Origin: Pohlia nutans
Taxonomy: Eukaryota > Streptophyta > Bryopsida > Bryales > Mniaceae
DNA: 64,000 nucleotides
Assembly: GCA_022496805.1 (NCBI GenBank)
Contig: CM040087.1
Location: 9,064,001 to 9,128,000 of the forward strand
Direction of reading: 5' to 3'
The notes below the pieces were generated by a model that saw nothing but the letters and a program-made list of their open reading frames with translations, had not been told where the DNA came from and did not search any database. Below, one piece after another: positions 32,657 to 44,117 of the stretch (within the stretch, counting starts at the first letter, position 1; every line of letters starts with the position of its first letter). A program made the position numbers and the translations under genes.

Positions 32657-34095
32657 TCATCGTGGAATGATCAAATTCCCATCTCTTATAAGACAACCTT
32701 CCCGGATCTTCCGCAGCCCTGGATGCGTGTCTCTGTAGCAGCTGCCCATGCAAATAAACAATCCACCACAACCTGGACAATACGTAGAAGAGCGGCCCGT
32801 ATAAACTACACAACTACTTCGGGTCGGCGCACGGACCAGCGAATGATCACCAGCTTGTTGAGCTTGAAAAATGGAGTAGCTAGAACTAGCTGATTTCCAT
32901 GTAGCACAAAACTGTTTTGCAAGCTCCATACGGAACTGCATATGCGTCATAGGCTCTTTGCCCAACCAGTAAGAAATTTCTGAATGTACAATCCAGGCAT
33001 TGACCACCGCAGTATCCAACAAAAAATAAAATACCCGGTGCCACCATTTGTGACTCCTGGTCAGTGTCGTATAGACGCCTCTGAGCTGATCAGCAACATC
33101 AACACCCCGCATGTAAGTTTGGTACTCTGTATGCATGGGTGAAGTCGGCACTCTCACTCGCTCGCCACCTCGACGCCGCCAAACATAGACCGGGTTCCCC
33201 GATGACGCCAACAGTCTAGAGTGTGTAGAAATTAGGAGCACTGGTTTCCTATCAAGCCACACAACGGAACAAATTTTCCGACTATAATGCATGCGCCAAT
33301 TTATGAAACCCCTTCGATTTTTAGAAATTCCCTTATCGCAAAGAACTTTAGGCAATCATTTGCGGTCACGTCTCACTCTGCCCGTGGCAAAAATGCCACA
33401 TCTCAGCAAATCCAAAAACAATGGTATGGATGTAAAAAAGTTATCCACACATACCACATGCCCTCTGTGGTGTAAATCTGCTAGAAGTGATTTCACTACA
33501 TTTTTTTCTTGTAGAGGATCACCTTTTGTGTCTTTCGAAGATTTACCCTCTATGGATGTAGTAGCTCCTGTGTAAACATCAAATGACCAGACGTACTTAC
33601 TAGTACTATCAGTGGCAGTCCACACCTTTATACCCCATTTCTCTAGCTTCTTGGACATATATTGTCGCATGGGACAATATTTGCCTTTGTAGCGTACCAT
33701 GGACTCATCTACTGTGACATGTTTCCCCAAATTCCAAATTGCCTTACAATTATCACGCACCTCATCAGCAAACCAACGTACTTTGCACAACTTATCGTAC
33801 TCCGCGGAAGCTCTATCTTCTGCGGTCGGGTTTATGTTTGTTAGTCTCAAGCACGAACGAATTGCCATGAATCTATCTCGTGACATCAATTGTGAAATTA
33901 GGGGACAACGCAACAACGGTTCGTTTTTAGCCCAATAGAGGCCCATGTTGGGAAGAGTTTTTATGCTCATAAACAAAATTATGGCCAAAAAAACTTTGAA
34001 CTCTTCCACATCCATTTTTTCCACTTAGGACCACCGTACGTATTTCTTTTATCATCTATTTCTTCTTTTGCTCGTTCGTTCGTTCGTTTCATGCA
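32657..34095 (-). pseudogene. piggyBac transposase core (DDE_Tnp_1_7), lightly disabled
   Basis: Cut-and-paste transposase acting at TTAA in the nucleus. All three catalytic Asp contexts are visible in order: VTVDESMVRYKGK, VVCVDNFFTS and MRGVDVADQLRGVY. The C-terminal Cys-rich finger follows (CPGCGGLFICMGSC). The dimerisation/insertion region begins around TNERAKEEIDDKRNTYGG and continues in another frame at MDVEEFKVFLAIILFMSI, so one frameshift lies near 34022. One in-frame TGA at 33358-33356 lies between the second and third Asp. Otherwise the frame is open for about 450 codons, so decay is recent. The frameshift might instead mark a small intron. Confidence 0.88.
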
Positions 34096-34276
34096 CAATT
34101 TGTTCTATGCTTTTCAAAAACCAGAATTTGTGAAACAAAGTCAAGGCAGAGGGAACGGCGCGGTGACTAACATCTGCTACACCCGGTCTAGGCCCTGTGA
34201 ATTTCATCGTATCGTGTTCGTAAACACTGTACTCTTGATTCCAGTGGGAATCTGTAAAGCGGTCAGTCCAGGCTGA

Positions 34277-35659
34277 CTAGACCCTCCCCCGTCCACGTCG
34301 GCTAGATCTGCCACGTGTGGCTGCTCCCATACCCGGACTTATGCCACTGGGCAACCCATACGACGTACTAGGACAGTCCTGCTGGATACCCTCGGCTGGT
34401 CCCATACCCGGCGCTACTGGAGTCTCAATTCGGTTCACACGGCTGTCCTTTCTTGGAAGGCTGCAATCGCCTCCTCCAGCCGAATGATTTGGCTCGGCTC
34501 GTGCATGAACAGGCGGAACCGCAGATGACGCCAAAGCCCGATCTTCTCGCAGTAGAGGACGGCCGATTCCTCCGGAGCCTCGCGGCGGTCTGTCTGCACG
34601 TCGTCCTCCTTGGACAGATAAGCCGCTACGCATACTACGGAAACTGGAGGGGAACGTTGGGGCCTCGTCGAACAGGCCCAAATCTCGTCGACTGATTTCT
34701 TCCTCATCTAAGTGAACCGTGTCTACAAGAGTATTATTTTCAGGCGCAGGAGGGATTTCTAAGTCTTCTGGGCCACTATCCCGATCGGATCTAGAAGTGG
34801 CACTCTCTTCCATCTCAGAGCACGTAACTTCATCAGCACTTGAAGCACGCATGTGAGGATCAGGAGGATCAGATTGTGAGGTGGTCAGAGTCTCTTCCTC
34901 CTCCGTGGGTACACATGATTGCACTCTTTCTACTGCCGCTGTGACTGCAAGTTGTTGTGCACGATTTCTAGAGAGACCTCGTCTACTCCCTCTTACTGCT
35001 TTGAGTGAAGTTTTTAGATTGCGAGGTCTTACCTCATCGCCTGACCAGCTCAGAGCTGCAGCTTCATGACCGCTCCCGTCCCCCGCTCCTAGTATTGATG
35101 GTGGCGCCGCGCTTGCTCCTACAGAAGTGTCATTCGCTGCGGCTCGCCCGACAGATCGTGATGGTCCCTCGCCGTCAAGCATTGATTGCAGGAAGCCCGT
35201 CCCTCTCCCACGGGAAGAATCGCCGCTCGCACCAATGTCATGTTTTTTACGCCGGCCTCTTTTAGAGGGCACACACTTCGGCTCCCCAAGAGCCCTTCTC
35301 TTCATCCTGTCGTCCACTCCGACTTCAACTGTCATGTCTGCAAGAGTTTGCAAGTCCTCCATAACGGCCAACGGTCCTCCAGGAATTCGGTCCTGCACAT
35401 GACGCCCTCGTCCGCGGCCTCGCGGAGGTCGGCCCCTTCTTCCAGGAGATGCTGTGGAGCCCCTGCCACGTCTGCCGCGTCCACTCCCAGCAGTCATCGA
35501 TGGAGCGGCAAATTCGTCAGTCACGTCATCGGGTTCACGAGCGACAATACGGGCAAGCTCCAGCCGCGCTTGCTCGAGCTGCTGTCTCGTCTTTTGCAGT
35601 TCTGCCTGCAAGGCTGTGGGACTAAACTCCTCTTCTGCGGGCGACATTCTCTGATCCAT
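34277..35659 (-). CDS. Low-complexity upstream ORF of the piggyBac element
   Basis: A 460-codon frame inside the transposon, ending about 180 bp before the transposase core. Residues about 12-45 form a likely coiled coil (LQAELQKTRQQLEQARLELA). Residues about 58-90 hold AT-hook-like basic runs (GRGRRGRG, GRPPRGRGRGR), and the C-terminus ends in SRRGRGRV. The rest is acidic and Ser-rich. It may be the first exon(s) of the transposase or a separate DNA-binding accessory protein. An alternative frame at 34707-34435 (EKIGLWRHLRFRLFMHEPSQ) looks protein-like too, so the 3' half of this ORF may not be the real frame. No homologue is recognised. Confidence 0.5.
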   Translation of the reverse strand: MDQRMSPAEEEFSPTALQAELQKTRQQLEQARLELARIVAREPDDVTDEFAAPSMTAGSGRGRRGRGSTASPGRRGRPPRGRGRGRHVQDRIPGGPLAVMEDLQTLADMTVEVGVDDRMKRRALGEPKCVPSKRGRRKKHDIGASGDSSRGRGTGFLQSMLDGEGPSRSVGRAAANDTSVGASAAPPSILGAGDGSGHEAAALSWSGDEVRPRNLKTSLKAVRGSRRGLSRNRAQQLAVTAAVERVQSCVPTEEEETLTTSQSDPPDPHMRASSADEVTCSEMEESATSRSDRDSGPEDLEIPPAPENNTLVDTVHLDEEEISRRDLGLFDEAPTFPSSFRSMRSGLSVQGGRRADRPPRGSGGIGRPLLREDRALASSAVPPVHARAEPNHSAGGGDCSLPRKDSRVNRIETPVAPGMGPAEGIQQDCPSTSYGLPSGISPGMGAATRGRSSRRGRGRV

Positions 35660-36738
35660 GCTGTGTCCAGCAATATACGGGCGACTGTAGCTTCACAAAA
35701 ATCGCCGGTTTTACATTCAGTGGCGACAGTCTGGATTCAGGGGCTGCACTTGAACAACGAATCTGCTCCTCTCCGCAGCCAAGCACTACACTTCTCTATT
35801 CCATGGATTGTGAGCTACAATGAAGGAATCATAAGTATTTGTGGGCAGATCTACTGATCTGTGGTTCCGTGTACTGCATTGTAGTGTGGGTATGGGCTAC
35901 TTCTTGAAATTGGTAGAGCAAATTTCTTGAATTTAGTAATACAAGTACGATTGCAAGCCCCTAGATCTCATGAATTCCATGGCATAGCAGTACTAGACAC
36001 TACAGTGGCGGCAACCACTCCCCTGAGCTTGCAGTAAAGGCTTCATGGTGGAGTGAAGCATCTTGAGCCGTTGCAATAAACTGTACTAAGTTATTTACAA
36101 TTCATTTCGAAATATAAAAAGAGCAATTCCTGACAGTGAAGTCCACCTGGACACTGCCCATCCATAAATATTTATTGCCCCTTTCCTATGGGACGTTACC
36201 CTCAAAAATTCACCCACTCTCTTTATTGACAACCCGTGGTATTACTTTTACAGCCCCATGTATCTACCCAGGAGTAAAATTACACCTCGGGTACGCTGAC
36301 GTCACTTCGCGGTATTGCTGTTTTTGTCATAATGGCCCTCCAAATTGCATTAAATTTTAATTTTTTTCCAATACACGTCCACCATCTTGTAGAACACTCT
36401 TCAAATTTCATATCACAAAAAAATTACATTTAAAAAAAAATTCTACCTGTCCTAACCATCCCTGCAAAAGTTCATGTTTGCCAAAATTGGTCATTTAGGC
36501 GCTTCAGGGTTAAAACCATGAATTCTTGGTCATGAAAGGGTTAAAGATAATATACATTCAATTTGACACAGCATAACACAAAATGATGACCACCAAAGCA
36601 AGAAATGGCTTGTTTATACAACTTGAACATGCCATAAATGACAATAAGACGTAACATATTTTGGTTTCCCAATTCAAGAATGACAGTTCCAGAAATCCTA
36701 CAAAATTGATCCAAAAATAGGGACCACAGTCTGTCTAA

Positions 36739-39700
36739 TTATGAAGGACGGCCATCTCCTGGCTTAAGGACCCAAGCTCCACCCCTCGTGTAGCAAAGCT
36801 CTTTCATAACCTGCAAAATAAATGACATTCGGTTCTCAGTTTCTGCAGAATCGATTCCTGGTTGAGGCAATAGAAGAGGAAATCTAAAAAAGTACTCCCT
36901 CCGTCCCAAAGTTTATGTCCAACTTGTTTGCTTGGTATTTCTTTGAGCCAATTTCATTGATCATATTGTAAGAAAACATGATTAAAAAAGGTTCCAAATT
37001 ATGTCACTAGAATGATTGAAGAAAATTGCATGTGTTCATTGCAACCTAAATAAAATTAGCCACAAGGAAGTATTTTTTTGACCTACTTAAAAAAGAACTT
37101 TCAAACATGACTTTCAAACATGACAATAACTTTGGGACGGAGGGAGTACAATAGATTTGTGTGCAGTCGAGGACTTACCTTGAGGTAAACAGGTACCGGA
37201 GCATCCCTCCCTGTCGACCTAAATGCTGCGTAAATGTCGGTTTTCCGAAGTCCAGTATTTGGCCCCATCTTCCTCAGCAGTGCAATCACGACGTCTCTGG
37301 AAAACATCCAGAAAGAAAAGGATGTGAAACAATGAAGCGGAAGGGGAAATCAAGCAACTCAAGGGAAATCCAACATAAACTCAGAATAAAAAGAAAAAAA
37401 AAAGTTAAAACCAATCCTCAATAGGAAACGTGACCATAATGCAAAATATATATGTCGATCTTGTCACACCTGAATGGATCCAGTGTTGGGTTGCCCAGTG
37501 ACGTTAGAAAGTAAACACCACCAAGGCAGGTGGCCACTCTGTTCACTGAAGCAGTAAGTTCCGCGGCAGGAGCTTTTGCAGCTTCTGCAGCAGCTTTTGC
37601 AGCCGCTGCTGCCTTGACATTGGAATTAGAGACCGTACGCTCAATCGCCATGTCTCGCAGGCTCTGTACAATAATCGGCATACTGTTGCAAAACGTAAAA
37701 ATTAGTACTAGCAATACATGAGAAACCTATTCTCATTAACAAGCGAGGGGGGGTCTGCAGTTTACGATGAAATAATGGCAAGAATATTACAACGCCTGTA
37801 ACAGTCCTAATAAAGATCATTCGAAGTACCAAGAAACCTATTTCTAATTTATTAGGTAGGGAAGAAAGGAAGTGTAGAATATGAGTTGCCTAGAATTAAA
37901 CACCAGGAACAGTTCAGAATGGGTGATGGCCTGATATGGGTACCCCCTCCAAAAATAGTGTGATATTTGAGAAATATCTTTTTGGTAATAAAAAAACATT
38001 GGAAAATTATAAAAATTAGAGGGTGTTATAGACATTGGCTACAACTATATACATGGTGTTAAAAACGGAAATTCTAGCACACATAAAATGAGTGAGACGC
38101 GTAAAAATAGTACCCATATCAGGCCATTCCCCGAATGTACCAACAGTTCTCGTTTTTGTGGCACAAGTTTAGATTCAGATGATGGAGAGAACAAAATGAC
38201 TGGAACATGTTCAAGTCGTTGTACCTGCAGACATGGTGCCTGGCAAAGATCTCCTTCAAAGCACCTGGTAATGCCATTCGTGTTTCAGCCGACATAGTTC
38301 CTAGTCCAGATGCGTCCCCATTATCAACACCACTTGCATCACCAGCTTCACTCCCTGCTCCTGCTTTAGATTTTCCAGAAGGTGATTTGGACAAATGAGA
38401 TGCTGATGAACCACTGCCTTGTTTACCACTTTTGGCACTAGGTTTCTTTTTCTCTTCAGGGGTCTGCGTGGGCTCAGAACCATATGCTTCGGGAAAATAA
38501 GGATTCTTATCTATCAGAGCGCCTTTAATAGGTCCCTCTGAGCTTGCCCAATTAGAGGTCTGTTGTTTAACGACCGCTTGATGTTTCTTAATGAATGATT
38601 TATCGGTATCTTCCTGCAAAACAATCCCTGAGCTGAGAACAGATTTTCATTTGCCTGCTCCATAAAGATAAATAGAAGTTCACTATAACAGGATTATTCG
38701 ACGGTAATCTAGAAAATCAACCACTCTGTGACGAGCTTCACACTAGCACTATATCCTTGACACGACTAAATCATGCGATGACTAACTCAGCTGCTCACAT
38801 TAGTGAATTAAAAAGGCACATCTGTTTTCAAGATATGAACGATCATTTGATTTCTGACCTGAAATTCCCAGCCAACAGTAGCCCGCTGCACTGCTATTGG
38901 CTGCATGATCTCCCGTAGCTCCTCCTTGTTCAAAGTAAGTCCTCGAAGTTGCTCGTGCTTCACCACTCGGTTTTTACTAAAGAGAAAAAGGACGTAGTCT
39001 CTCTGTGGTCTTACACCAGCGTACTCAGGACGAACATGGCTGCCGGACACCCAACAACCCTGAACTAGAACAGCAGAGTCCCCAAGAACGGCCAGCAATT
39101 CTTCCTCACTGCAACTTACAATCTTCAATAACCTCTCAAACTGTAGCACTTGATTCAGGCCCTGTTTACAAACCATGCATACCGCCTTAGTTTTTAACTA
39201 ATTGGAACAACCGGACTGCGCACAAATCAGAATTATAGATAGCTTTGCTAAATATCATGAAACCAAACCTCGGAGTACTATCATTCTTCTACTGTAGTAA
39301 CAGGAGGGCAGTGACATCGTACATGGCAAAACAAAGTTGCAGACATAAAAACAATCAGTTCCAAAGTTCACGTTCATATTTATGCTTAAGAAAATTAAGA
39401 CCGGCATTTCTATCATAGAACTTGTCCAACAAACAAACCAGGACATAATTGCACACAAATAATACCTTCACCCGTCTATACTATGCGTACCAACTATTCT
39501 AATGGTACTCAACCAACAGATAAAACAAAAAAATACTGAAGAACCATAACAAAGGAAAAGCTCATCCTTAAGTTGGAGGTCATTGAAGAGAACCTTCAAC
39601 TCTCAACAGAAAAACAGCAACAACAGATAACATATGATTAATGATGCAAAAAATTAGCCGATATATCATCCTAACAAGGTTCAGTACAACTTACTTCTTT

Positions 39701-42700
39701 GAATACTTTTCTAACCCTATCTGGAATATTTAGCACCTCCAACTGGCTGCAACCCACGCATAAGGTAGAACAGATTAGAACTTACAAAGATCGGAAGAAA
39801 TCAAGTTAGAACAAGTCAACCCTAAAATTGCCAGAAATGTGAAATATCTGATAACAGTGAATGATTCAAAACAGAAATTTACTATGCATAGTTAAGAGAA
39901 ATATATTCAATTAAAAACTATTTACTTGTTTGGCATTCATGTCTGTGGATTTTACATATTGGGCAGATTTCAGACATCGTAAAATGGTTTCCAACAACAA
40001 TTACTCCATTGAATTTGGCCATGAAACTTAAGGCCTCGTGATCCTTCTGCTTCAGAACCTAGGATGAACTCCCACTGTCATGTGATTCGGTGAAGCGGCT
40101 TACCTTCTAGAAATACCAAGATTGCTCGTACCAACCCCTTTAAGAAAATCAGCAATGCTTGTGCTTGCTCGTCCTGGTACCAAGGTGTTAAGGTAGGCAC
40201 TCCTGCAGGTCAGTAGCCACTATCAAATTACGGTGCTGAACTTGCAAGATTATGAATGCAATCGACATACAAAGAAGAGTTCAATCATATAATATAACCT
40301 ACAGGATATTATAGCCATTCACAAAGAAATACACACTTACGGGGTCATGTTGAAGTTGATACGATCTTGAATTTTGGTTACCATCTTCTGACGGATGCCC
40401 TCAGTGACTGGACTATCTGTTCCGTGAGGTTCAAGAGGAATCCAAGGCTTCAGAACAAAACCACAAGTAGTTGTTAATGAGGAAATATGATATTGGCTGT
40501 GAAGTATCCCAGACGTTCTGATAGTTGTTGGACCCGGTATGAGTATACAACATTACAGCTGACGGCTAACAGATTCTAGATAGGATATAGCGAAAACAGA
40601 AGGTAGACTTGCAGCCAGATTATAGTTTCAAATGACAATGGATAACAAAGATCACTTATACCGCTTAACTCACCTCTGCTTCTTCTAGTTGTTTCAAATA
40701 GGCATGAGACTGCAGCCGGTTGGCTTCTTGACGCTCAGTCTCCCGCCTCCGAACATTAACCTGATTTCCCATGGCACAGACCAATCACACTGAAGCTTGC
40801 CAATTATTGCAACTACTGCAACAAAACCAACAGTAACTTGTCTCACTCTGCAGACTAAAAAGCACTTGAGAACACAGATTACAACAGATTTTCTGAAAAA
40901 ATTCTGTCAAAATCATAAATAAATCGTTGTTTGGTCTGGAAAAACCTAACACCATAATAATGGTGTTAACGGCAGTCTTGTTTTCTTTCCAGACATTTAA
41001 TAACTTTCCACAGTAAAACAAAGGAACCCTACCTGGAGTAGGGTCAACTCTGATTTGTTCTCGACTGGTTCGGCATCAAACATCTCCTCATCATCGCCAT
41101 CGGTTATACCAGCATCTTTGTTGCTTTTCTTTTTGGCTGCATCATGATCATCGATGTACTTCATGGAGGGCCGAAATTGTACTACAGCTTGAACTGGATT
41201 TAAGTACAACTGTCCAATGTGCCACAAAAGAATTCAGCAACAAATAGAATGTGAAGTTCAGAAGACACCTGGCAGAAATCTTAGAATAATGTGACCACTT
41301 CTTATCCTGACATTACCCAAGTTATCTAACTTAACCTCAAACATGCTAATAGATTACTGTACTAATAAACGCCACTGTGAACAAGCAAGAAAAATCACAT
41401 GATCATAATTATAAAATAGTTGCGGTACGAGCGGAATGGTAGGTATCCTAACCTGGTTTCCCCGCAATATTCCAATGGCATAGCTAGTGTTCATTGCAAC
41501 TTTTGAGGAAGCAAGAGTCTGCACGCAGTAAAGCATATGAACCGTCGTTTTGTCAGAAGAATTACAACTAGCTAAATAAGAGCAGCAGCATAAGAAATTG
41601 CTTCCACACTCCCAAAAGTACAGAAAACGATGAATGGGACGGTGCATTCTTATTATCATTGTTATTGTTATTCTTATTCTTATAATTATTACTACAATCA
41701 TTACTATAAAAACAAGAAGAAACTAAGCACAACTGACAAAACACACAAAAGACTATCATCGTATAAACTTCAAAAATATACCTTTCATGCTGCACAATAA
41801 CACATCTTGCCTATCTTCCCAAAAAGAATTGAAAATTCCTAACCTGAGTCGAAATCTGAAGATGGTCCTCCCGATCATGGTCGTAGTTTTCACTGTCGGT
41901 GTCAATAACAAGATCCACTTCAAACTTTGACAGTTGTGGTTTAACCCTCACCTGGAAAATAAAAACAAAAAAACAAAATAAAAAAGAGAACATCAAGACC
42001 AAGTCTCAATCCTTTTGACACAATCCGTAGCAACATCTGTTTTTATACATTGGAACAATCATATCTAGATATTGTCAGGACCCTAAACCCTAAACATCAT
42101 CAAGCTCTAAAATTAAATCATAGCCATTAAATAAAGTTGCAAAAATCAACAGTAACCCCACTGAGAAATTCTAGAAGAAGTTTAGAGCTGCGAACCTCTT
42201 GACACCGTTCCTCCAAGTTGTACGGTCTCCAATATGGTCGCAAAGGGTATTGCAGAACGTACAACTGCAACCATTTCCAATACATCTTATTATAAGATTT
42301 TCCGTTCCTACAATACAGCAAGTATCTTCAAGCTGCTACAACATGAAAAGTTTTACCATTGCTCTCAAAACTCCAACGTGTATAGTCAGTGAAAAACTAC
42401 TCAATACAAATATTGAAATTATTGCAATGGCCTGAAACCTCAACGCACATTTGTCTCAGGGTCAACACGTGGTGTAAGAAACACGTCAATTTCGCGAACA
42501 ACCCGATCAACTCCTGGTGTAGACAGCACTGGCTCCTTCAACACGGGCTCATCAAAAACGGGCTCATCAAATACGGGCTTATCCTTAACCTCCTCTTTGA
42601 TAGGTTCTTTAACTTCTTCTTTGATAGGTTCTACTTTTACTTCTTCTTCGATGAGTTCTTCACTCCTGTCCAGCTCGAGCTTCATTTTACTGCGTGCATC

Positions 42701-42952
42701 ATCTTGCGGCTCTTCTTTAACCTTGACAAGGGGAACCGCGTCCATAGGTTCTGCTTTGACAACATTGGGTTCAGTTTTCACTTTTACTAGAGGAACGCTT
42801 CCTGCTGAAGGTCCTCGTGCTCCTGGCCGGGCCTTCACTTTCGGGACAAACTTCCCTTTGCTTGCTGCTGCAGTGGCAGGCTCACGTTTGGATTGTAACA
42901 ATGCGAAAACGGAAGGCTCCGATGAGCCTTCCGCAGCATCTGTCGGTTCCAT
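36739..42952 (-). CDS. RPC5: DNA-directed RNA polymerase III subunit RPC5 (Sin-like), 787 aa
   Basis: With RPC4, RPC5 forms a TFIIF-like heterodimer on RNA polymerase III, used for initiation and termination of tRNA and 5S genes. Coding exons: 42952-42449, 42264-42196, 41951-41844, 41518-41453, 41209-41033, 40760-40674, 40447-40341, 40202-40104, 39746-39695, 39161-38859, 38613-38225, 37682-37470, 37296-37179, 36810-36739. All are GT-AG and the 2364 nt keep frame. Residues 1-145 are Lys/Glu/Pro-rich (KVKEEP, KEEVKEPIKEE); the Sin domain follows (VVREIDVFLTP, LYVLQYPLRPYWRPYNLEE). Exon 10 (QRDYVLFLFSKNRVVKHE) and the C-terminus (GGAWVLKPGDGRP) look like winged-helix modules. The start is the first ATG after a leader-exon acceptor at 42964. 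MITEs sit in the last intron, the 37683-38224 intron and the 5' intron. Assignment is firm. Confidence 0.93.
36893..37148. mobile_element. Stowaway MITE in the last RPC5 intron
   Basis: TA-flanked ends CTCCCTCCGTCCCAAAGTT and AACTTTGGGACGGAGGGAG, perfect over 19 bp. Closely similar to the 43031-43285 copy. Confidence 0.93.
37921..38133. mobile_element. MITE with GGCCTGATATGGGTACC ends in an RPC5 intron
   Basis: GGCCTGATATGGGTACC and the inverted GTACCCATATCAGGCC define the most complete, uninterrupted copy of this family. The other copies are 12341-12883 (interrupted) and 26012-26230 (5' truncated). Confidence 0.7.
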
Positions 42953-43030
42953 AATAAACTCACTGCACAAATAAAAGGAACAATAAGAATTCATCATTCT
43001 TAGCCTTGATATCATCTTTTCGAAACACCT

Positions 43031-43285
43031 TACTCCCTCCGTCCCAAAGTTATTGTCATACAAATTTGTTTGGTATTTCTTTGAGCCAATTTCATTGATC
43101 ATATTGTAAGAAACATGGTTAAAAAAGGTTCCAAATTATGTCACTAGAATGATTGAAGAACATTGCATGTGTTCATTGCAACCTAAATAAAATTAGCCAC
43201 AAGGAAGTATTTTTTTGACCTACTTAAAAAAGCACTTTCAAACATGACTTTCAAACATGACAATAACTTTGGGACGGAGGGAGTG
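43031..43285. mobile_element. Stowaway MITE in the RPC5 5' intron
   Basis: Ends CTCCCTCCGTCCCAAAGTTA and ATAACTTTGGGACGGAGGGAG. Left TA is intact; the right TA has changed to TG. Nearly the same sequence as 36893-37148, so both are young copies of one subfamily. Confidence 0.92.
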
Positions 43286-43918
43286 TTTAACTAGAGCTTA
43301 ATATCACCAGTTCCAGAAATCCCTTCTAACTGAAACACAAGAATCCTTCAAAGTAAGGGTTTGAAATAAATTGAGCAGAGAGAACAAACACATCCGAATT
43401 GAACTCTCCATCAATAAACGAAACCCTAATTGGCCGCAAAAGCAATCTTTGGACCCCTCCATTTTCGATACAGACGAACGATTCACAATGCCGTGCGGAG
43501 GGTCAAGAGTTGTGGTGATCATAACAACGTTCACAGCGGCAATTCAAATACTGCACAGTGAAGTGCCTAGTGCGACACTCGTCGGAGGGTCCTGAATTGC
43601 TCACCTTCGGTTCCAGCCTCACAAACACCACAACAACAAACGCACGCCGTGAACGATCCTCGGTCTCCCCGTCGTCAGGCAGCCCTCGTGTCCCGCAATT
43701 GCGCCAGTTTCATTCCAGCTCTGCACGATTGAATCAGCCAAAAGCTAAGCAGACTCTAAACGTAATTGTTTGTGTCTGGGGAATCTGAAACTGCAGCGAA
43801 GGTATTCGAGTTCATGATTGTGATTGCTGGCTGCTATGAAAGTCAAAGAAACAGAGCTCGAGTCGAAAAAACGAAACCCTAATTTCAGAAAAGAAAAAGC
43901 ACGTGAGAAATGGCTCAC

Positions 43919-44045
43919 CAGTGTCCGCTCTGCAACGCCTCTGACCAAAAAGTGAAGATTCTGAAGGAACTAGAATTGAAGATGGAGGAACTGGATCCTC
44001 CGAGACAGAGAAGATAAAATTGTCTGTTGCGAAAACCAGATTAGG
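43919..44045 (-). promoter_or_regulatory. Probable RPC5 5' leader exon and promoter-proximal region
   Basis: On the - strand a good splice donor (CACTG/GTGAGCC) lies at 43919/43918. It pairs with the acceptor TTTGTGCAG just before the coding exon (42964). The leader is therefore in the first exon and the 5' intron is about 950 bp. An additional leader exon at about 43600-43730 is possible (donor CCGAAG/GTGAGC). The transcription start is not resolved. Confidence 0.5.
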
Positions 44046-44117
44046 GTTTTATGCTTCTAAATTTAAGCTCCAGGGGTTATCGTCAGTAGGGCTTCACTTA
44101 CAGTATCGGTAGTTCGG

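Larger units (their letters stand above)
31644..36509 (-). mobile_element. piggyBac transposon, 4.87 kb, with transposase
   Basis: TTAA duplications lie at 31640-31643 and 36510-36513. The 12-bp terminal repeats are CCCTTAAACGCC and CCCTGAAGCGCC (two mismatches). TTAA targeting and CCC-initial ends are family hallmarks, and the interior encodes a piggyBac transposase on the - strand. The 31.65-32.6 kb side is non-coding apart from a hydrophobic 97-codon frame of doubtful meaning (32123-31830). The element lies about 230 bp beyond the RPC5 stop codon, probably in or near its 3' UTR or terminator. Confidence 0.93.
31440..36540. mobile_element. piggyBac-type MITE split by an autonomous-size piggyBac element
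   Basis: TTAA at 31436-31439 and 36541-36544 flank ends CCCTTTCATGACCAA and TTGGTCATGAAAGGG, a perfect 15-bp inverted repeat. Its 31440-31639 and 36514-36540 parts align end to end with the intact 14259-14479 MITE. The junction falls at the TTAA duplicated by the inner insertion. Confidence 0.9.

Noticed and set aside
43912..44019. Small + frame starting MAHQCPLCNASDQ with a CxxC pair
   Set aside because: It is antisense to the RPC5 leader exon, has a single CxxC, and no gene context.
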